Shown one piece after another: positions 45,525-57,250 of a DNA stretch of 64,000 nt. The stretch's first letter is position 1. Every line of letters starts with the position of its first letter. The notes beneath the pieces were generated by a model. It had not been told where the DNA came from and did no database searches. It saw only the letters and a program-made list of their open reading frames with translations. The position numbers were made by a program, and so were the translations under genes. Source of the DNA: Cycas panzhihuaensis (lineage: Eukaryota; Cycadophyta); the NCBI GenBank assembly GCA_023213395.1, contig CM041465.1, positions 94,371,741 through 94,435,740 of the forward strand, written 5' to 3'.

Positions 45525-47480
45525 CAACAGATCAAAGGCTTACAAATGTATAGATTCTAAAACCAATAGGGTCTATATTAGTAGAGATGTAACCTTTGAT
45601 GAAAGTCTTGAAAGTAATAAAAAAGTATGTCAGGAGAAAGAAACAACATTGAAAACTTTTGTTGTTAAGTCTATATTGGCTTCTTCTGATGAAGATTTTG
45701 AAATCACTTCAAAAAACATTGAATCTAATAGTGAGACTTGTGAAGCAAGATCTCCAGATAATAGTGAAGTTAATCCCTCTATTGAACAAAATATTCTAGA
45801 AAAGAAGAGCAGAAGATGGCATCCAAGGAATAGGCTAATAAGATTTCTTCAAAGAAAATATCAAAATGGTATCTCAAAATAGTTGAGGAAGCAAAATAAA
45901 ATATTTTTGAGCATAGGACAAGATCTCTAAAAAATATCAAGCATTGGCTTGTCTTGTTGAACCTGATATATATGGAAAAACAAGCCAACATTCTGAATGG
46001 AAAACAACAATGGATGCCAAAATAGCAACAATTGCAAAGAATGAAACTTGGGAGCTGGTTGAACCTCCTACAAACAAATCCATTGTTAATTACAAATAGG
46101 CATACAAGGTAAAAAAAAAATCCAATAGAGAAATAAAAAAATATAAAGCAAGGTTAGTTGTCAAAGGATACACTCAAATCGTTGGTATAGATTATGAAGA
46201 AACGTTCTTATCAATAACTAAATTAAACACTGTGAGAACTGTAATTGCTTTAGCTGCTCAATAAAATTGGAAAAATTTTCAATTTGATGTGAAAAGTGCT
46301 TTCTTAAATGGAGACCTAAAAGGGGAAATATACATGCATCAACCAGAAGACTATGCAAAATCAGGGCAAGAAAATCTTATATGTAGGTTAAAGAAAGCCT
46401 TGTATGGGCTAAAACAAGCTTCAAGAGCGTAGTATGCAAAACTAGACAAATATCTTATTCACAATAACTTTCATAGGTGTGAATCCGATCCAAGTCCATA
46501 TGTGAAAATCAATAAGGGTATGATATTTATAATAGTAGTGTATATAGATGATATGCTTCTCACAGGAAGTGATACCGATTCAATTACATATACAAAGAGC
46601 CATTTAAAAAAAGTCTTTGAAATGATTGATCTTGGAATGTTATATTATTATCTTGGAATTGAGGTAACTTAATTGAAAATTCCTGTTATCTTATCTTAGT
46701 CCAAATATATTAGAAATGTTAAAAAGATTCAACATAGAATATTGTAATAGTTGGGCCACACCTATGGATACAGGTTGTATGTTAAATCATGATATAGATG
46801 GCCAAGCGGTGAATGCAACCACATATAGACAATTAGTTGGAAGTCTGATATATCTCACGATTACAAGACCTGACATCTCTTATTCAATTGGAGTAATTTC
46901 CAGATATATGCAAGAACCCAAGACATCATATTGGAATGTGGTAAAGAGAATACTTAAATATTTAGAAGGAATAATAAATTTGGGTTTGAATTATGCAAGG
47001 ATTGGTACTATGTAGCTAACAAGTTATAGTGGCTTAGATTGGGCAGGAGATAGAACAGACAGGAAGTCTACAATAGGATATTATTTCTCCTTGGGTTCAA
47101 TAGTAATATCTTGGAGCAATGAAAAGTAGATCACAATCGCCTTATCTTTCACAGAAGCCGAATACAAATGAGCAATAAGTGCAACCTGTGAAGCTGTCTA
47201 GATTAAATAGTTATTAAAGACTTGGGTGAAGAATAGAATATTCCTACCATTATGTCTTATGAGAACCAAAGCATAATTAAGATGCCCAAAAATCCTATTC
47301 TTCATGCTAGAACAAAGCATATAGGGGTTTATCATCATTTCATAAGAGAGAAGGTTCAAAATAAGGAGATTGATCTGCTACATTGCACATCAGATGCGTA
47401 AATTGCTGACATATTTACAAAACTATTAAACAAGGACAAATTCCAATTTTTTAGAGACAAACTTGGAATAAAATAGATAA
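45525..47480 (+). pseudogene. C1 integrase end, reverse transcriptase and RNase H
   Basis: Resumes C1 after G1 with SKAYKCIDSKTNRVYISRDV and a Ser/Glu-rich linker. RT follows (EWKTTMDAKIATIAKNETWE, KGYTQIVGIDYEETF, FDVKSAFLNGDLKGEIYMHQ, LKKALYGLKQASRA) with the intact active site VVYIDDMLLTGS. After that come RFNIEYCNSWATPMDTG, QLVGSLIYLTITRPDISYS and RNase H (RKSTIGYYFSLGSIVISW, YHHFIREKV). Many stops are single-base changes (for example Trp or Gln codons). The polypurine stretch aacattaagagaggg precedes the LTR at 47496. Confidence 0.9.
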
Positions 47481-47495
47481 AACATTAAGAGAGGG

Positions 47496-47696
47496 TGTTA
47501 AGAGTATATTTTATCTAGGTATTATTGTACTACTCTAATGTTTCTTTATGAGGGCTATGTGTCATTCCCTTTTTCCTTCGCCTGTGACAAGTGGCACACA
47601 TGCATTCAACCCTATCCAAGGCTCTTGTAATTCATATTGTATTTATAAAGGGATTCCCCTCATTAATGATACAAAGTATTAATTGAGAGTTTTACA
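47496..47696 (+). repeat. 3' LTR of C1
   Basis: 201-bp partner of 4934-5134, ending TTTTACA, followed by cgaag (target duplication with one mismatch). Confidence 0.92.
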
Positions 47697-48826
47697 CGAA
47701 GATTGACGTAAAGTTGAAGGAAGAAGGATTCATAACTATAGATTTAGAGTCTAATTTGTATATCAAGAGGATTGTAGATACAATTGTGATAATTGTGTTG
47801 TACGTTGATGATCTCATCTTGATAGGCGCTTGTCATAAGGTGATTGTGGATGTTAAAACCAACCTACATAAAACCTTTGCAATGACAAATCTCGGTATGT
47901 TGAATTGATTCTTGGGCATCAAAGTACGATAGATGAAGGATCACGTCATGGTGTCACAAATGAAGTATATAAAGAACTTGTGAAGTTTAGAATGGGGGAT
48001 TCTAAACCTGTTTCCACACCATGTGCTAAGGGTGCAAAACTCACGAAAGATATGAAGAAGCCTATTGTAGATTATACACTGTACAAACAATTAGTAGGGA
48101 GTCTCATCTATCTGACTCATAACAGGCCAAATATTGTTTATGTTGTCAGATTAGTCTCCCATTATATGTAGAATCCATAGGAACCACATTGGGTTGTAGC
48201 AAAGTAGATTCTGAGATAGTTGAAGGGAATTTTTAATCTTGGTATGAAGTACCTTCATGAAAGAGATGTACAGTTGCATAGCTACACTGATGTAGATTGG
48301 GGAGGACACTTTGATTATTAGAAATCCATTGCTAGATATGTGTTTGGTATTGGCAATAGATTTGTATCGTGGTAGTAAAAAAAGTAGCAAACAATGGCTT
48401 TATCTTCTACAGAGGCAGAGTATTATGGACTTGGTGCTAGAAAAGTTGTTTGGTTACAAAGACTCTTGGATATCCTTAGTATATCTTGTAGCACTTCGAT
48501 TATTTTAGTCAATAAACAAAGCACTATTCATCTATTGAAGAATCCAGAGTTTCACGCATGTAAAAAATATATTGAAATCCAACACCACTACATACATGAA
48601 CAAATCAAATAAGGGAAGTTACAGGTCGATTATTGTTTGAGTGAGAAGCAACTTGCAGAAGTGTTTACAGAAGCACTTACTAAAGATCAATTCACCAAGA
48701 TTCATACCAGATTGGGACTCAAAGAAGTTATCCTTGAGGGGAGTGTATCAATAAAGATAATTCCAGCCTTCATCAATGATAATTTCAAATTATAGATGGA
48801 ATCCCCACATTAACATTAGAGGGGGA
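47697..48826 (+). pseudogene. C0 copia RT and RNase H, right fragment
   Basis: Continues the PRAWYAK motif at 4933: VKLKEEGFITIDLESNLYIK, the intact active site VLYVDDLILIG, a degenerate FLGI block and GDSKPVSTPCAKGAKL. Then come YKQLVGSLIYLTHNRPNIVY and RNase H (MALSSTEAEYYGLGARKVVW; LVNKQSTI where CDNQS is usual; EIQHHYIHEQIK). It ends in AEVFTEALTKDQFTKI and a purine tract attagaggggga just before the LTR. Stops are frequent. Confidence 0.87.
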
Positions 48827-49156
48827 TGTTAGCATGGTAGTTAATACTAAAGTCACCTAATTAATGTTAAATGTGGTTTAGTTATTGTTAAGCCAAAATG
48901 TGCGAATATTATGGAGGGTCGTAACCAATGGGGTTGGATGTATTGTTTGGGGGATTATAAATAACCTCGAAGTCTATTGTAAAATCATCCAATGATTATC
49001 AATGTTATCCAATGATCTTTTGTGGTGGTTTTTTTATCGAAAGGCTTTCCTACGTAAATATTGTGTACTTTGTACCTGTGCTCTTTATTGTTTTCTTGTT
49101 GTGTATAATAAAGATCTTGTAGTTCAGAATACATGCATGTTTCATGTTTTTTCACA
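48827..49156 (+). repeat. Probable 3' LTR of C0
   Basis: Starts TGTTAGCATGG directly after a polypurine tract (48816-48826). The end is uncertain: ataca at about 49133 or tttcaca at 49156, where minus-strand G3 integrase sequence begins. The matching 5' LTR would lie left of the window. Confidence 0.6.
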
Positions 49157-49700
49157 CCCAATTTGATTGGCCATATCATATATCTTTTGTAGACAATTCT
49201 CAATAATCTTGTTTTAATTTTCAACTTGGCCATTTGCTTGCGAGTAATATGGAGTTGATTTTCTATGGCTTATCATGAAGGTTGTTCTAAGCTCCTGTAT
49301 GATGTTATCGAGAAAATGGGAGCTCTGATTACTCACTAATTCCAACGGGCATCCAAATCTTGTTATGACCACTTCATACAAAAATCTTGCTATATTGTAG
49401 GTGCCAACATTCTTAGTAGATTTGCTTCCACCCATTTAGTTGCATAGTCAGTGGCAACACATATATCTTGCCTGGGATTGCCTTGTGGCAAGATGTATGG
49501 GGCCAACGAAATTGATTCCCCACTTTTTGAATGGGGCTGGGGGTAGAATTGGGTTAGGGGGTTGAAGATCTTGGCGGTGGGGTTTCCTTATTCACTGACA
49601 ATAATTGCACATTTTCACCCAATTTTATGTATCATTGAACAAGGTTGGCCACCATTGCCCAATGTTGAGTATCTTATGGCAAGTGGTTTCTCTACTCACA
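49157..49700 (-). pseudogene. G3 integrase
   Basis: Read leftward: WVKMCNYCQ (zinc-binding remnant), then an INFVGPIH segment, and an open frame 49435-49214 with NIARFLYEVVITRFGCPLEL and VSNQSSHFLDN. The catalytic Asp of VSDQG is Asn (codon 49328-49330). YYSQANGQVEN follows, with the Glu retained. It stops after DMANQIG at the C0 LTR. Confidence 0.8.
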
Positions 49701-50029
49701 TGACTGCTAATCACCCCTTGGTGTGCCTAAGATATGGCTTGTTCTACTTCGTAGGGTGTAATGCAATGTCTCAATACATCATTCGGGCCAAGTTGATAGA
49801 GTTTTCCCTAAATAAGTTGGTAAGGCTCTGCTTTCCTTACCAAATGTTGTCTCTCCACTTTGTTTAATCCTAGGGGTAATTCACTTGTTGACAAGTATCT
49901 GAACTTTAGTTGCTCTTTCACTATTATTAATTCCTGATAATTGATTTGGTATTACATGTGCTTCTCTAGTTTTAATCATAATTTTAAATGTAAATTCTTG
50001 GAAAAGCATGAGCCATCTATTGATTCTTT

Positions 50030-51500
50030 CACGTAATAATATCTTATTGATTATATATTAAAGAGTTTGATGATCTAAGTAGAATACAAATGGGTTTAAC
50101 AATAAATAATGCTAAAATTTATGTAATGCATAGACCATTCCTAATCTTTGTTGCTATGTAACCATATCATTTTGCTATGCTTATGCCAATTTCCTGTTGG
50201 CAAATGCAATTGGGTGGTCAATGTTTTTCTCTCCAGGTTGGACTAACACACACCCAATTACGAATTGAGAGGCATGTACATGTATGTAAAACATTTTGTT
50301 TCAATTCGAGAATAAGATGGGCGTTGCTGCCACAACTCTTTTTAAGGATTCAAATGACATTTGTTGCACACCTGTGGGTCGCAAAGGAGCAGAGCGGGAC
50401 TTTATAGTGAACGCATCTTGAATTAACATATGATTTCCAACGATGGCAGTGTTAAAAAAACACCAGGGAGGTATTCCCATCCCATATATAGACATTTGGG
50501 GAGGGGGCAAGCGCCATCAACCTGACCTGCATGTTAGTCGACAAATATTCAAAATAATATTAAAAAATAATGATAAATAAACTATAGCACATACCTTAAG
50601 AGTGTTGCGTCGACTCTAGGTGGCTATTAGTAGGCTCTAGGTGCCCTAGGGGACCTCAAAGGTGGCTTTGAGGGGCCCTAGGCGCACAATTTTTTAATCA
50701 CATTGGGGTTTATTCCAACAACACCTTCCCATTCCCATTCAATATCTTTTATGAGTAGACCTTCTAAGGGTCTAGAGATGTGGGCATAACCTTTTATGAA
50801 TTGTCGATAATAACCTATTGACCTTAGAAACCCTTTAATTGTTTCCTCATAAGGGGAATGGGAAAGTTAAATATGGTAGACCCTATTGCTGGCCCAGTTA
50901 GTAAGCCTTCCTCACTAACCATATGACTGAAAAGATTCTTGAATGGCACCATAAAAGTACACTTTGGATTTAGGCACAACTTGTTTTCTCTGCACGTTTG
51001 TAGCATTTCCCAGTGATTATTGATTACTTTGTATAATGTCCAATCATTAAGAAACATAACTACTTTTTTCTCAATTATTTTCTGATAGATATTACAAACT
51101 ATATGTTGGAAAGTAGTAGGGGCATTGGTTAACCCAAATAGCATCACTATATATGCATAGATTCCCCATTCAATGACAAATGTCATTTTTGCTTGGTCCT
51201 CGGGTGTAATTTGTGCTTGATTGAATCCATTGAATTCATCTATGAAAGAGTAGGCTTCACTTTTGTTAACCATTTCCAAAACATCTTCCATAAAGGGGAT
51301 AGGGAATGGATCCTTCTCTGTTACCTTGTTCAATTGATAATAGTCTACGCATACTCAAATTTTTTCATTTTTCTTTGGGACTATGACCATTGGGTTGACC
51401 CAGTCACTATACTCTCCTCAGAGATATAACCGATTTCTAACATTTTGTCGATTTCCATCTTCACTTTTTCTTTACACTTGGGATTCATTTTGTGGTGTCT
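50030..51500 (-). pseudogene. G3 reverse transcriptase and RNase H
   Basis: RT open frame 51333-50824: KDPFPIPFMEDVLEMVNKSE, AYSFIDEFNGFNQAQI and LFGLTNAPTTFQHIV. The active site reads FLNDW, with the first catalytic Asp changed to Asn (51046-51048). A decayed RNase H follows (ESLKRVVAATPILFSN at about 50310, then IHVHASQFVIGCVL, LGMVYALHKF, NPFVFYLDHQ with stops). Between them, about 50400-50760, is a stretch without recognisable protein, including an inverted repeat near 50645-50685. Confidence 0.8.
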
Positions 51501-51829
51501 TTATTTTGCTAGTTTGGCTCCCTCAATCAAATCTATATGATGCATTCTGATTTTTGGTGGAATGCCTTTTAACTCCTTATAAGACTAGGCAAATACATCT
51601 CTAAATTCTTCAAAAAGTGCCTAGGCTTGTACAACCATTCTCTCATCGCAATAATCAATGATAATTATGTTTCTTGGGTTTTCTTCATTCTCAATGTTTA
51701 ATTTTTTTGTTTGGAGCTCTTAAAATTGCACATATTTTTCTTCATTAATCTTATGGCTAGGTGTTTGCTCAATGCTATGATTCTTGTAGTTTATTTCCAA
51801 ATTCTCTAGACAAAAATTTTGAACTTTGT

Positions 51830-52123
51830 TGTAACGAACCGTCACACCAAAACCTCAAGGTGGTAGTGGAGAGGGCCCCCCACATATGTAACATGTCCCC
51901 TTTTCCAAGATGTGATGCCTACATTGGCTGACCCGCACCCACTGCATGGACCCAGTACTGGTGACTTGCCACAGGGCCTCCCACTAGCCCATACTTGGTG
52001 GAGGACTTTAAGCATGGCGCCAAGGAGAGTTGAACTTGGGTCCAAGCTCTAATATAACATGTAACGAACAATCGTACCAAAACCTCGAGGTGGTAGTGGA
52101 GAGAGCCCCCCACATATGTAACA
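51830..52123 (-). mobile_element. SMART/TRIM-like micro LTR retrotransposon
   Basis: Two 64-bp direct terminal repeats (51830-51893 and 52060-52123), both TGTAAC..GTAACA, flank only 166 bp. Next to the right repeat the complement reads TGTTATATTAGAGC, resembling the initiator Met-tRNA PBS. Next to the left repeat the complement is ggaaaagggga, a polypurine tract. This orients it minus. It encodes nothing. Flanks (tttgt / ttcct) match at only three of five positions, so the target duplication is weak. It sits inside G3. Confidence 0.75.
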
Positions 52124-52199
52124 TTCCTCTTTCTCACTTTGCACCTTTTACCACCTCTTTTCGCTTCGTTGCTACTATTGATAGTACCTTATGACTACT

Positions 52200-53302
52200 T
52201 TTCTCTACGTCCATACTTAACTTTTTTATATAGGCTAGGATTTTACTAATTGCTATGTCATTAGATTTATAGGAGAATGTTTTTGGGACTGAGTTTTTCA
52301 ACTCATCCCACGAAGCTTCACTTATTTGTTCTTTCCCTGATAACCAATTTTGGCCTAGTTTCCTTGATGTATGGTAGAATAGATGTGGCCAATTTCATTT
52401 GGACATACTGTGAGATTCATAAAAAAATATACCATGCTTAAGATGCTTTTATGGACAATCGCCCACATAAAATGTTGAGATTTTACTTAAGATTTGATTA
52501 TCGAAACATAATCAAAATGTATGTTGCATTTCCGATTAGTTTTGAAGCATGTGTTGGTGGGTAATATACCACCACCAAATTAGTCCTTGAAGAATCGTTA
52601 TGAAATCAATTTCTCAATGATTATGGTCCAATAGTTGGTACTCCGTCCAATACTCCATGCATTGGATGAGGTGATGGGTTGCATCATTGTCCGTTTTGAG
52701 GAATGGAGGCACAACATCCCTAATGGTCACATAGCCTAAATTTACATCGCTGGCAAGTAGGTTGATTCAACAACCAAAGGGTGGAGTCCTAGGGCTACAA
52801 CCTTCATTAGAATTAGCCTTAGGAGAGGATAGGGGGATGCTAGGGTTGGTTGCCCTAGAGGAAGGGGTAGGGAATCTAAGGTTGCTAGCCCCAAGGGGGG
52901 TCAACAATCACTAGAGCAAGAAGCCCTAGAGGGAGGTTTACAAGAGCTAGGGTTGGAAGCCCTAGGGGAAGGGAGGGATAATTGGATTGGGAAAGGGCTT
53001 TCCTTTGTACCTGGCTTAAGAGAAAGTAGAGGGTTGGGGCTCAAGATAGGGTTATTACATATTCTATTATCTTGGAGGGGTTCAAGGATTGAATTAGGGT
53101 TTTGGTTGGAAATAGAATTTGAATTATTCTCAATAGATTTCTTAGTTAAATCGTCATTTGATTCATCCTTTATAGACTTACATTCATTTTTCCTATTTTC
53201 CTTTTTCTTGACCTAGTATTATATCTAAGTTCCTAGTTAAAGAATCACTATCAACACTATTGATTATGTTAACACTACTATCATTACTACTAGCAACACT
53301 CA
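52200..53302 (-). pseudogene. G3 gag relic
   Basis: A plausible start at about 53302 (MSVASSNDSSVNIINSVDSD) leads through a low-complexity region with repeated 'ccctagggttg'-like text (52780-52980). It then reads VPPFLKTDNDATHHLIQCME (about 52680) and a FQTNRKCNIHFDYVSIIKS-like degenerate Gag core with frequent stops, down to about 52200. It is too decayed to define a knuckle. Confidence 0.55.
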
Positions 53303-53513
53303 TTTAATCAAAATTGTTGTTATTTATTATATCATCGGAATTATAGTTCTTAGACAATAACAAATAACAAAAAGAGGAGCGGGTTACCTTGTATGCCCCT
53401 TGTAAAAATTTACAAATCTCACCTCCATCGGAATCCAAGTTGAGATGAAGTTTGCCAAAAGTTATTGGTTGTGGTATTTCCTCTAATGCCTGTATGTTGG
53501 ATTTGAGGATGAT

Positions 53514-53525
53514 GCTTTGATAGCA
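53514..53525 (-). promoter_or_regulatory. Primer-binding site of G3 (degenerate)
   Basis: The complement reads TGCTATCAAAGC, ten of twelve bases matching TGGTATCAGAGC, three bases from the LTR at 53529. Confidence 0.6.
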
Positions 53526-53528
53526 CAA

Positions 53529-53890
53529 TGTTGGGGATAACACGAAAGCTATGGACTTTAAAAATGGACCTAATAAGGACTTACAATGGATAAATGAAGG
53601 TGAGTGTAAGATGAATAAATAAGTAACAATATGATAAAATATGTACAAGTATATGCACAATGGATATTTGGAAGAATGAACAAATTTCAGATTATTAAAA
53701 GAATCATATACATATTTATGAAACGTCTCATCTCATGTGGAGAACTCTCTAGGTCAACCTTTGTGTGATAACACACTTTTTAAGTGGCACGCATGCTAAG
53801 GTGACTACAATATAATATTCACAAAATATTGAGATACTGATAATGGGGTTAGGGATAACATTTAATGTATTTGAATATCATTATCCAACA
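53529..53890 (-). repeat. 5' LTR of G3
   Basis: 362 bp with TGTTGGGGATAA..TTATCCAACA termini, which form a short inverted repeat (TGTTGG / CCAACA) extended by ATAA/TTAT. No partner LTR is in the window. The call rests on these ends and the adjacent PBS. Confidence 0.65.
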
Positions 53891-55583
53891 TTCTCTCTCA
53901 TAATATATAATTACATGATATAAAATGTCACATCAAATATAAATCTGTCTTTAAATCTGTTGAAACCAATTTACTTTAAACAAATATCAAATGTTGCTAA
54001 TGTTCATGTGAAGGATGCTCCATTTACCAAACCACATAGGTAACCAACCACTATGACTACTAATTCTATAGGTTGCTCCTTCGAGTATGTAGATTTGTTA
54101 GTGTCACATCGATATCATTTTGGAAACATGTTGTCTTGTGTGACCAAACAAGTGCGTTGGAATTCATATGCAAGAGTAGTTGTAGAAAGTTGTCCCACCT
54201 CTTACCAAATAGAACTATGAGCAACTTCTTTGGCATATATGGATAGAAATACATCACTATTGGTTACTATGGCCGAAAATTTCAAGTCATTGGCATCTAC
54301 GACCGAAATTACAATGGAATGGGCCTTTTTGGCCTTACATATGGGCTCTATGGCCTCACGGATGCCTCTATTGTCTAACAAAGTCAAGCAATACAATAGA
54401 AAATGGCATAAACATGACTTAAGAAGTGAGATGCGACTCGATACAATAAAATTGACTCTCTCCTAATGACATTTTAAAAGAAATTTAATAATAAATGGGT
54501 TCTTTAGAGCCTATAAAAGAACCTATGACAATTTTTTACATTTTTCTCTCCTTTGGGGTTATATTACATCAATACGATAATCATAAAGTGATTTAAAAAC
54601 CATTGAAATGAGTAAATGTGCTTAAATGTAAAAAAATTAATAAAAATGATAAATTTTAAAAAGAAATTTAACTTTGGGCTGAATTTTTTACAACAAATCA
54701 ATTGCAAAATACTTTATGTAACTTGCCATTGTGAAGAGGGATGAATCAACTTTCTGGTGCAACTTTTGGATCTAAAATCTTACTTCATATGCTCAAGATA
54801 CTTGGAAAATTGTGAAGTCAAACACTTATAAATATGGAGGAGGCCAAAAAGTGAGGGGTTTAGGCCCTTTCGCTACTGAAGTTGATGGTCATATGAGACC
54901 TCCATATGATTGTGGGCTTCGCTGATAGGAGGCTTTGCAAGCATGAAATATTTATCAAATATAATTTAATTTGTTTTTTAACTTGTAATTTTTTTTAATG
55001 AAACTTTAAATGCCTGCATCAAAATTGAACTGCTCATTAGGGTTCCATGTTTTTCTATGTGTAGGGTTGCGATAGTGGTGATTTTGACGTTTCTGTCTTT
55101 GCATTCATCTATGATTTCAAGGGGATAAGGGCCTTTGGTTTTGTCTTCACGCCTTGCTTTGGAAGTGTCTTTAGAAAACTTCCAACAAACTCGGGAAAAC
55201 AGATAGTGCAATTAAAACTCGATCGTTCACAAGCCAATTTTCATGAAAAATAGTTAGAATAGACTATTCAACTTTGCCTTTTAGTTGAGAATTCAACCCA
55301 CAACACAAAATACACATAATCGTAGAGTAAATTGATCGAGAATGCACAATGCAGGTCCTCTTTTGTATAGGGTTTTGAGGAAAAACATTCTATGTATTAT
55401 TACCAAGACTGCCTTGTAGTGGGATGGAATTCGTTTGTAGAGGGTTAAATGGTGGCAAAAGTGGTGGTTGGTGTCAATGCTAGTTGACCCGCCTTCATGC
55501 ACCTTCGTTTTTCTCTTGCAGGGGCATTACAACGATTAATGCTTAGCCTTATTCCTTGAAGTGTGATAGTCCTACCTTCTTTT
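53891..55583. other. Unidentified AT-rich spacer
   Basis: About 1.7 kb between G3 and C2. Two minus-strand frames are open for 64 and 77 residues (54396-54202 and 55211-54978; the latter is Lys-rich). I recognise neither and see no family motif. This may be the pre-insertion DNA or a very old element. Confidence 0.4.
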
Positions 55584-55752
55584 TGTTAGAAAAAAGACAG
55601 AACATAAAAAGAAAATGATCTTTCTTGATTGATAGGTGAGAGTTTCTCTTTCATATAAATATATCTAGTTTACAAGAGAGGCCCAATATATGTATGCCAA
55701 GTGTCATTTTTAAACAAAATAGGGTTCATGACACACAACCCTTAATTATACA
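55584..55752 (-). repeat. 3' LTR of copia C2
   Basis: About 169 bp, plus strand tgttagaaaa..aattataca (TG..CA). On the right is a purine-rich tract on the minus strand (actttgggggtctct, about 55755-55770). The partner LTR would lie beyond the LINE, outside the window. Confidence 0.65.
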
Positions 55753-55759
55753 TAAGAGA

Positions 55760-57250
55760 CCCCCAAAGTAAAACATATGATAGAACATTAAATTTTTATT
55801 TTTCATTCTCAATAAATTTCTGAGATGTTGAAACCTATCTTTTGATAAGGGCTTTATGAAGATGTTTGCAAGCTGTTGTTCACTGCTATAGTATTGTAGC
55901 TCTATTTATTTATTTTGAACTTTTTCTTTGATAAAATGATAACGTACTTCTATGTATTTTGTTTTTGCATAAAAAACAAAATTTTTTGTTAGTTTGATAA
56001 CACTTTGATTATTACAAAATATTGTAGTTGCTTTAAGACAATTTTGAATTAAATCTTTGAGAAGTTGTCTTAACCACACTACTTCATAGGTTGCACTAAC
56101 TATGGCTTTGCATTCTACTTCTATTGATGACAATGCCATAGTTGGTTGTTTTTTGCTTCTCCAAGACTTTACAATTAACCCTAGACTAAAATAATATTCT
56201 GATGTATACTTTCTTTCTTGTTGTTCACCTGCCCAGCGTGAGTCACTATATCTAATTAATCCTAATTTGTGTACCTTAGCATACTTCAATCCAAGGTCTG
56301 ATGTACCCTTGATATATCTTAGGATTTTTTTAATAGCATTCAAATGAATAATCTTGGGGGCATACATAAATTTGGAAACAATTCTTATAGAAAATAATAT
56401 GTCTAGTCTGGTTCTTGTTAGGTAAATGAGACTTCCAATGAGTTCGCTAAAGAGCATCTCACTTACCTATTGATTGTCTTCTTCGGCTATCAAAATGCAT
56501 TCTGTTTCCATGGGTGTGGCATAGGAATTATAATCTTTCATGTTGAATCTTTTGAGAAGATTCTTGGCATACTTTGATTGTGAAATAAAAATAGCATTTG
56601 TTGTTTGATTAACTGCAATAATAAGATAGTAATGAAGTGGACCCATATTAGTCATTTCAAAATTAGTTTCTAGTTGTGTTCTGACCCATTTGATTGTTTT
56701 ATGATCGTTACCTATAACAATCATATCATATACATATATGATAATTATGGTGATGAAGTATTTTTTTTATTTTTTAACATAAAGACTTGGATCACTTGTC
56801 GAAGTCTTTTCTTCTGAGACGATCTATTTTTTTATACCAGGCTCATGGTGCTTGCTTCAATCCATACAAGGTCTTTTTAATTTGTATACTAGATGTTCCT
56901 CTCCCTTTTTTATGTATCCTGATGATTGCTCCATGTAGTCTTCTTCATTTAGATCATCATTTAAAAAACACTTTTACATCTAGTTGCACAATTTCCATCT
57001 ATATTGCGCTACCATAGCTATAACTATCCGAATGGTTATCATTTTTGCCATTGTAGAAAATGTTTCTTCGTAGTCAATGCCTGCAATCTGAGTATATCAT
57101 TTTGTTAGTAATTTGGCTTAATTTAATGTTGCCATCAGATTTTTTCTTTATTTTGTAAACCCATTTGCACCCAATAATAGGTTTATTTTTAGGAGGAAAA
57201 ACTAATTCCCAAGTATTATTTTGTTTTATAGAGAACATTTCGTTATTCAT
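55760..57250 (-). pseudogene. C2 reverse transcriptase and RNase H
   Basis: RT parts at 57250-56467: KPIIGCKWVYKI-like, YAGIDYEETFSTMAKM-like decayed blocks, MTNMGPLHYYLIIAVNQTTN and LLKRFNMKDYNSYATPMETE. The active site reads YVYD (first Asp to Tyr). RNase H at 56457-55906: ELIGSLIYLTRTRLDILFSI, IRYSDSRWAGEQQERKYTSE, TMALSSIEVECKAIVSATYE and FCNNQSVIKL. The catalytic Asp of CDNQS is Asn (codon 56011-56013). KYIEVRYHFIKEKVQNK follows. Confidence 0.85.

Larger units (their letters stand above)
4934..47696 (+). mobile_element. Copia element C1, interrupted by Bii and G1
   Basis: A complete but dead Ty1/copia element. It has LTRs at 4934-5134 and 47496-47696 (both 201 bp, TGTTAAGAG..TTTTACA), a PBS at 5135-5146, and gag and protease at 5861-6829. 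Integrase is at 15747-16638, and RT/RNase H at 45525-47480. Flanking 5-mers are caaag (4929-4933) and cgaag (47697-47701), a target duplication with one mismatch. Without the Bii and G1 insertions the element is about 5 kb, the usual copia size, in the order gag-PR-IN-RT-RH. Confidence 0.92.
49157..53890 (-). mobile_element. Ty3/gypsy element G3 (3' end missing)
   Basis: A minus-strand gypsy relic. It has a 5' LTR at 53529-53890, a PBS at 53514-53525, gag from 53302, a SMART-like insertion at 51830-52123, RT/RNase H about 51500-50030, and integrase 49700-49157. There the C0 LTR abuts it. The 3' LTR is not in the window, which suggests that C0 inserted into G3's integrase. Its RT is of the FLDDW type like G1's, so the two are related. 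Confidence 0.75.
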
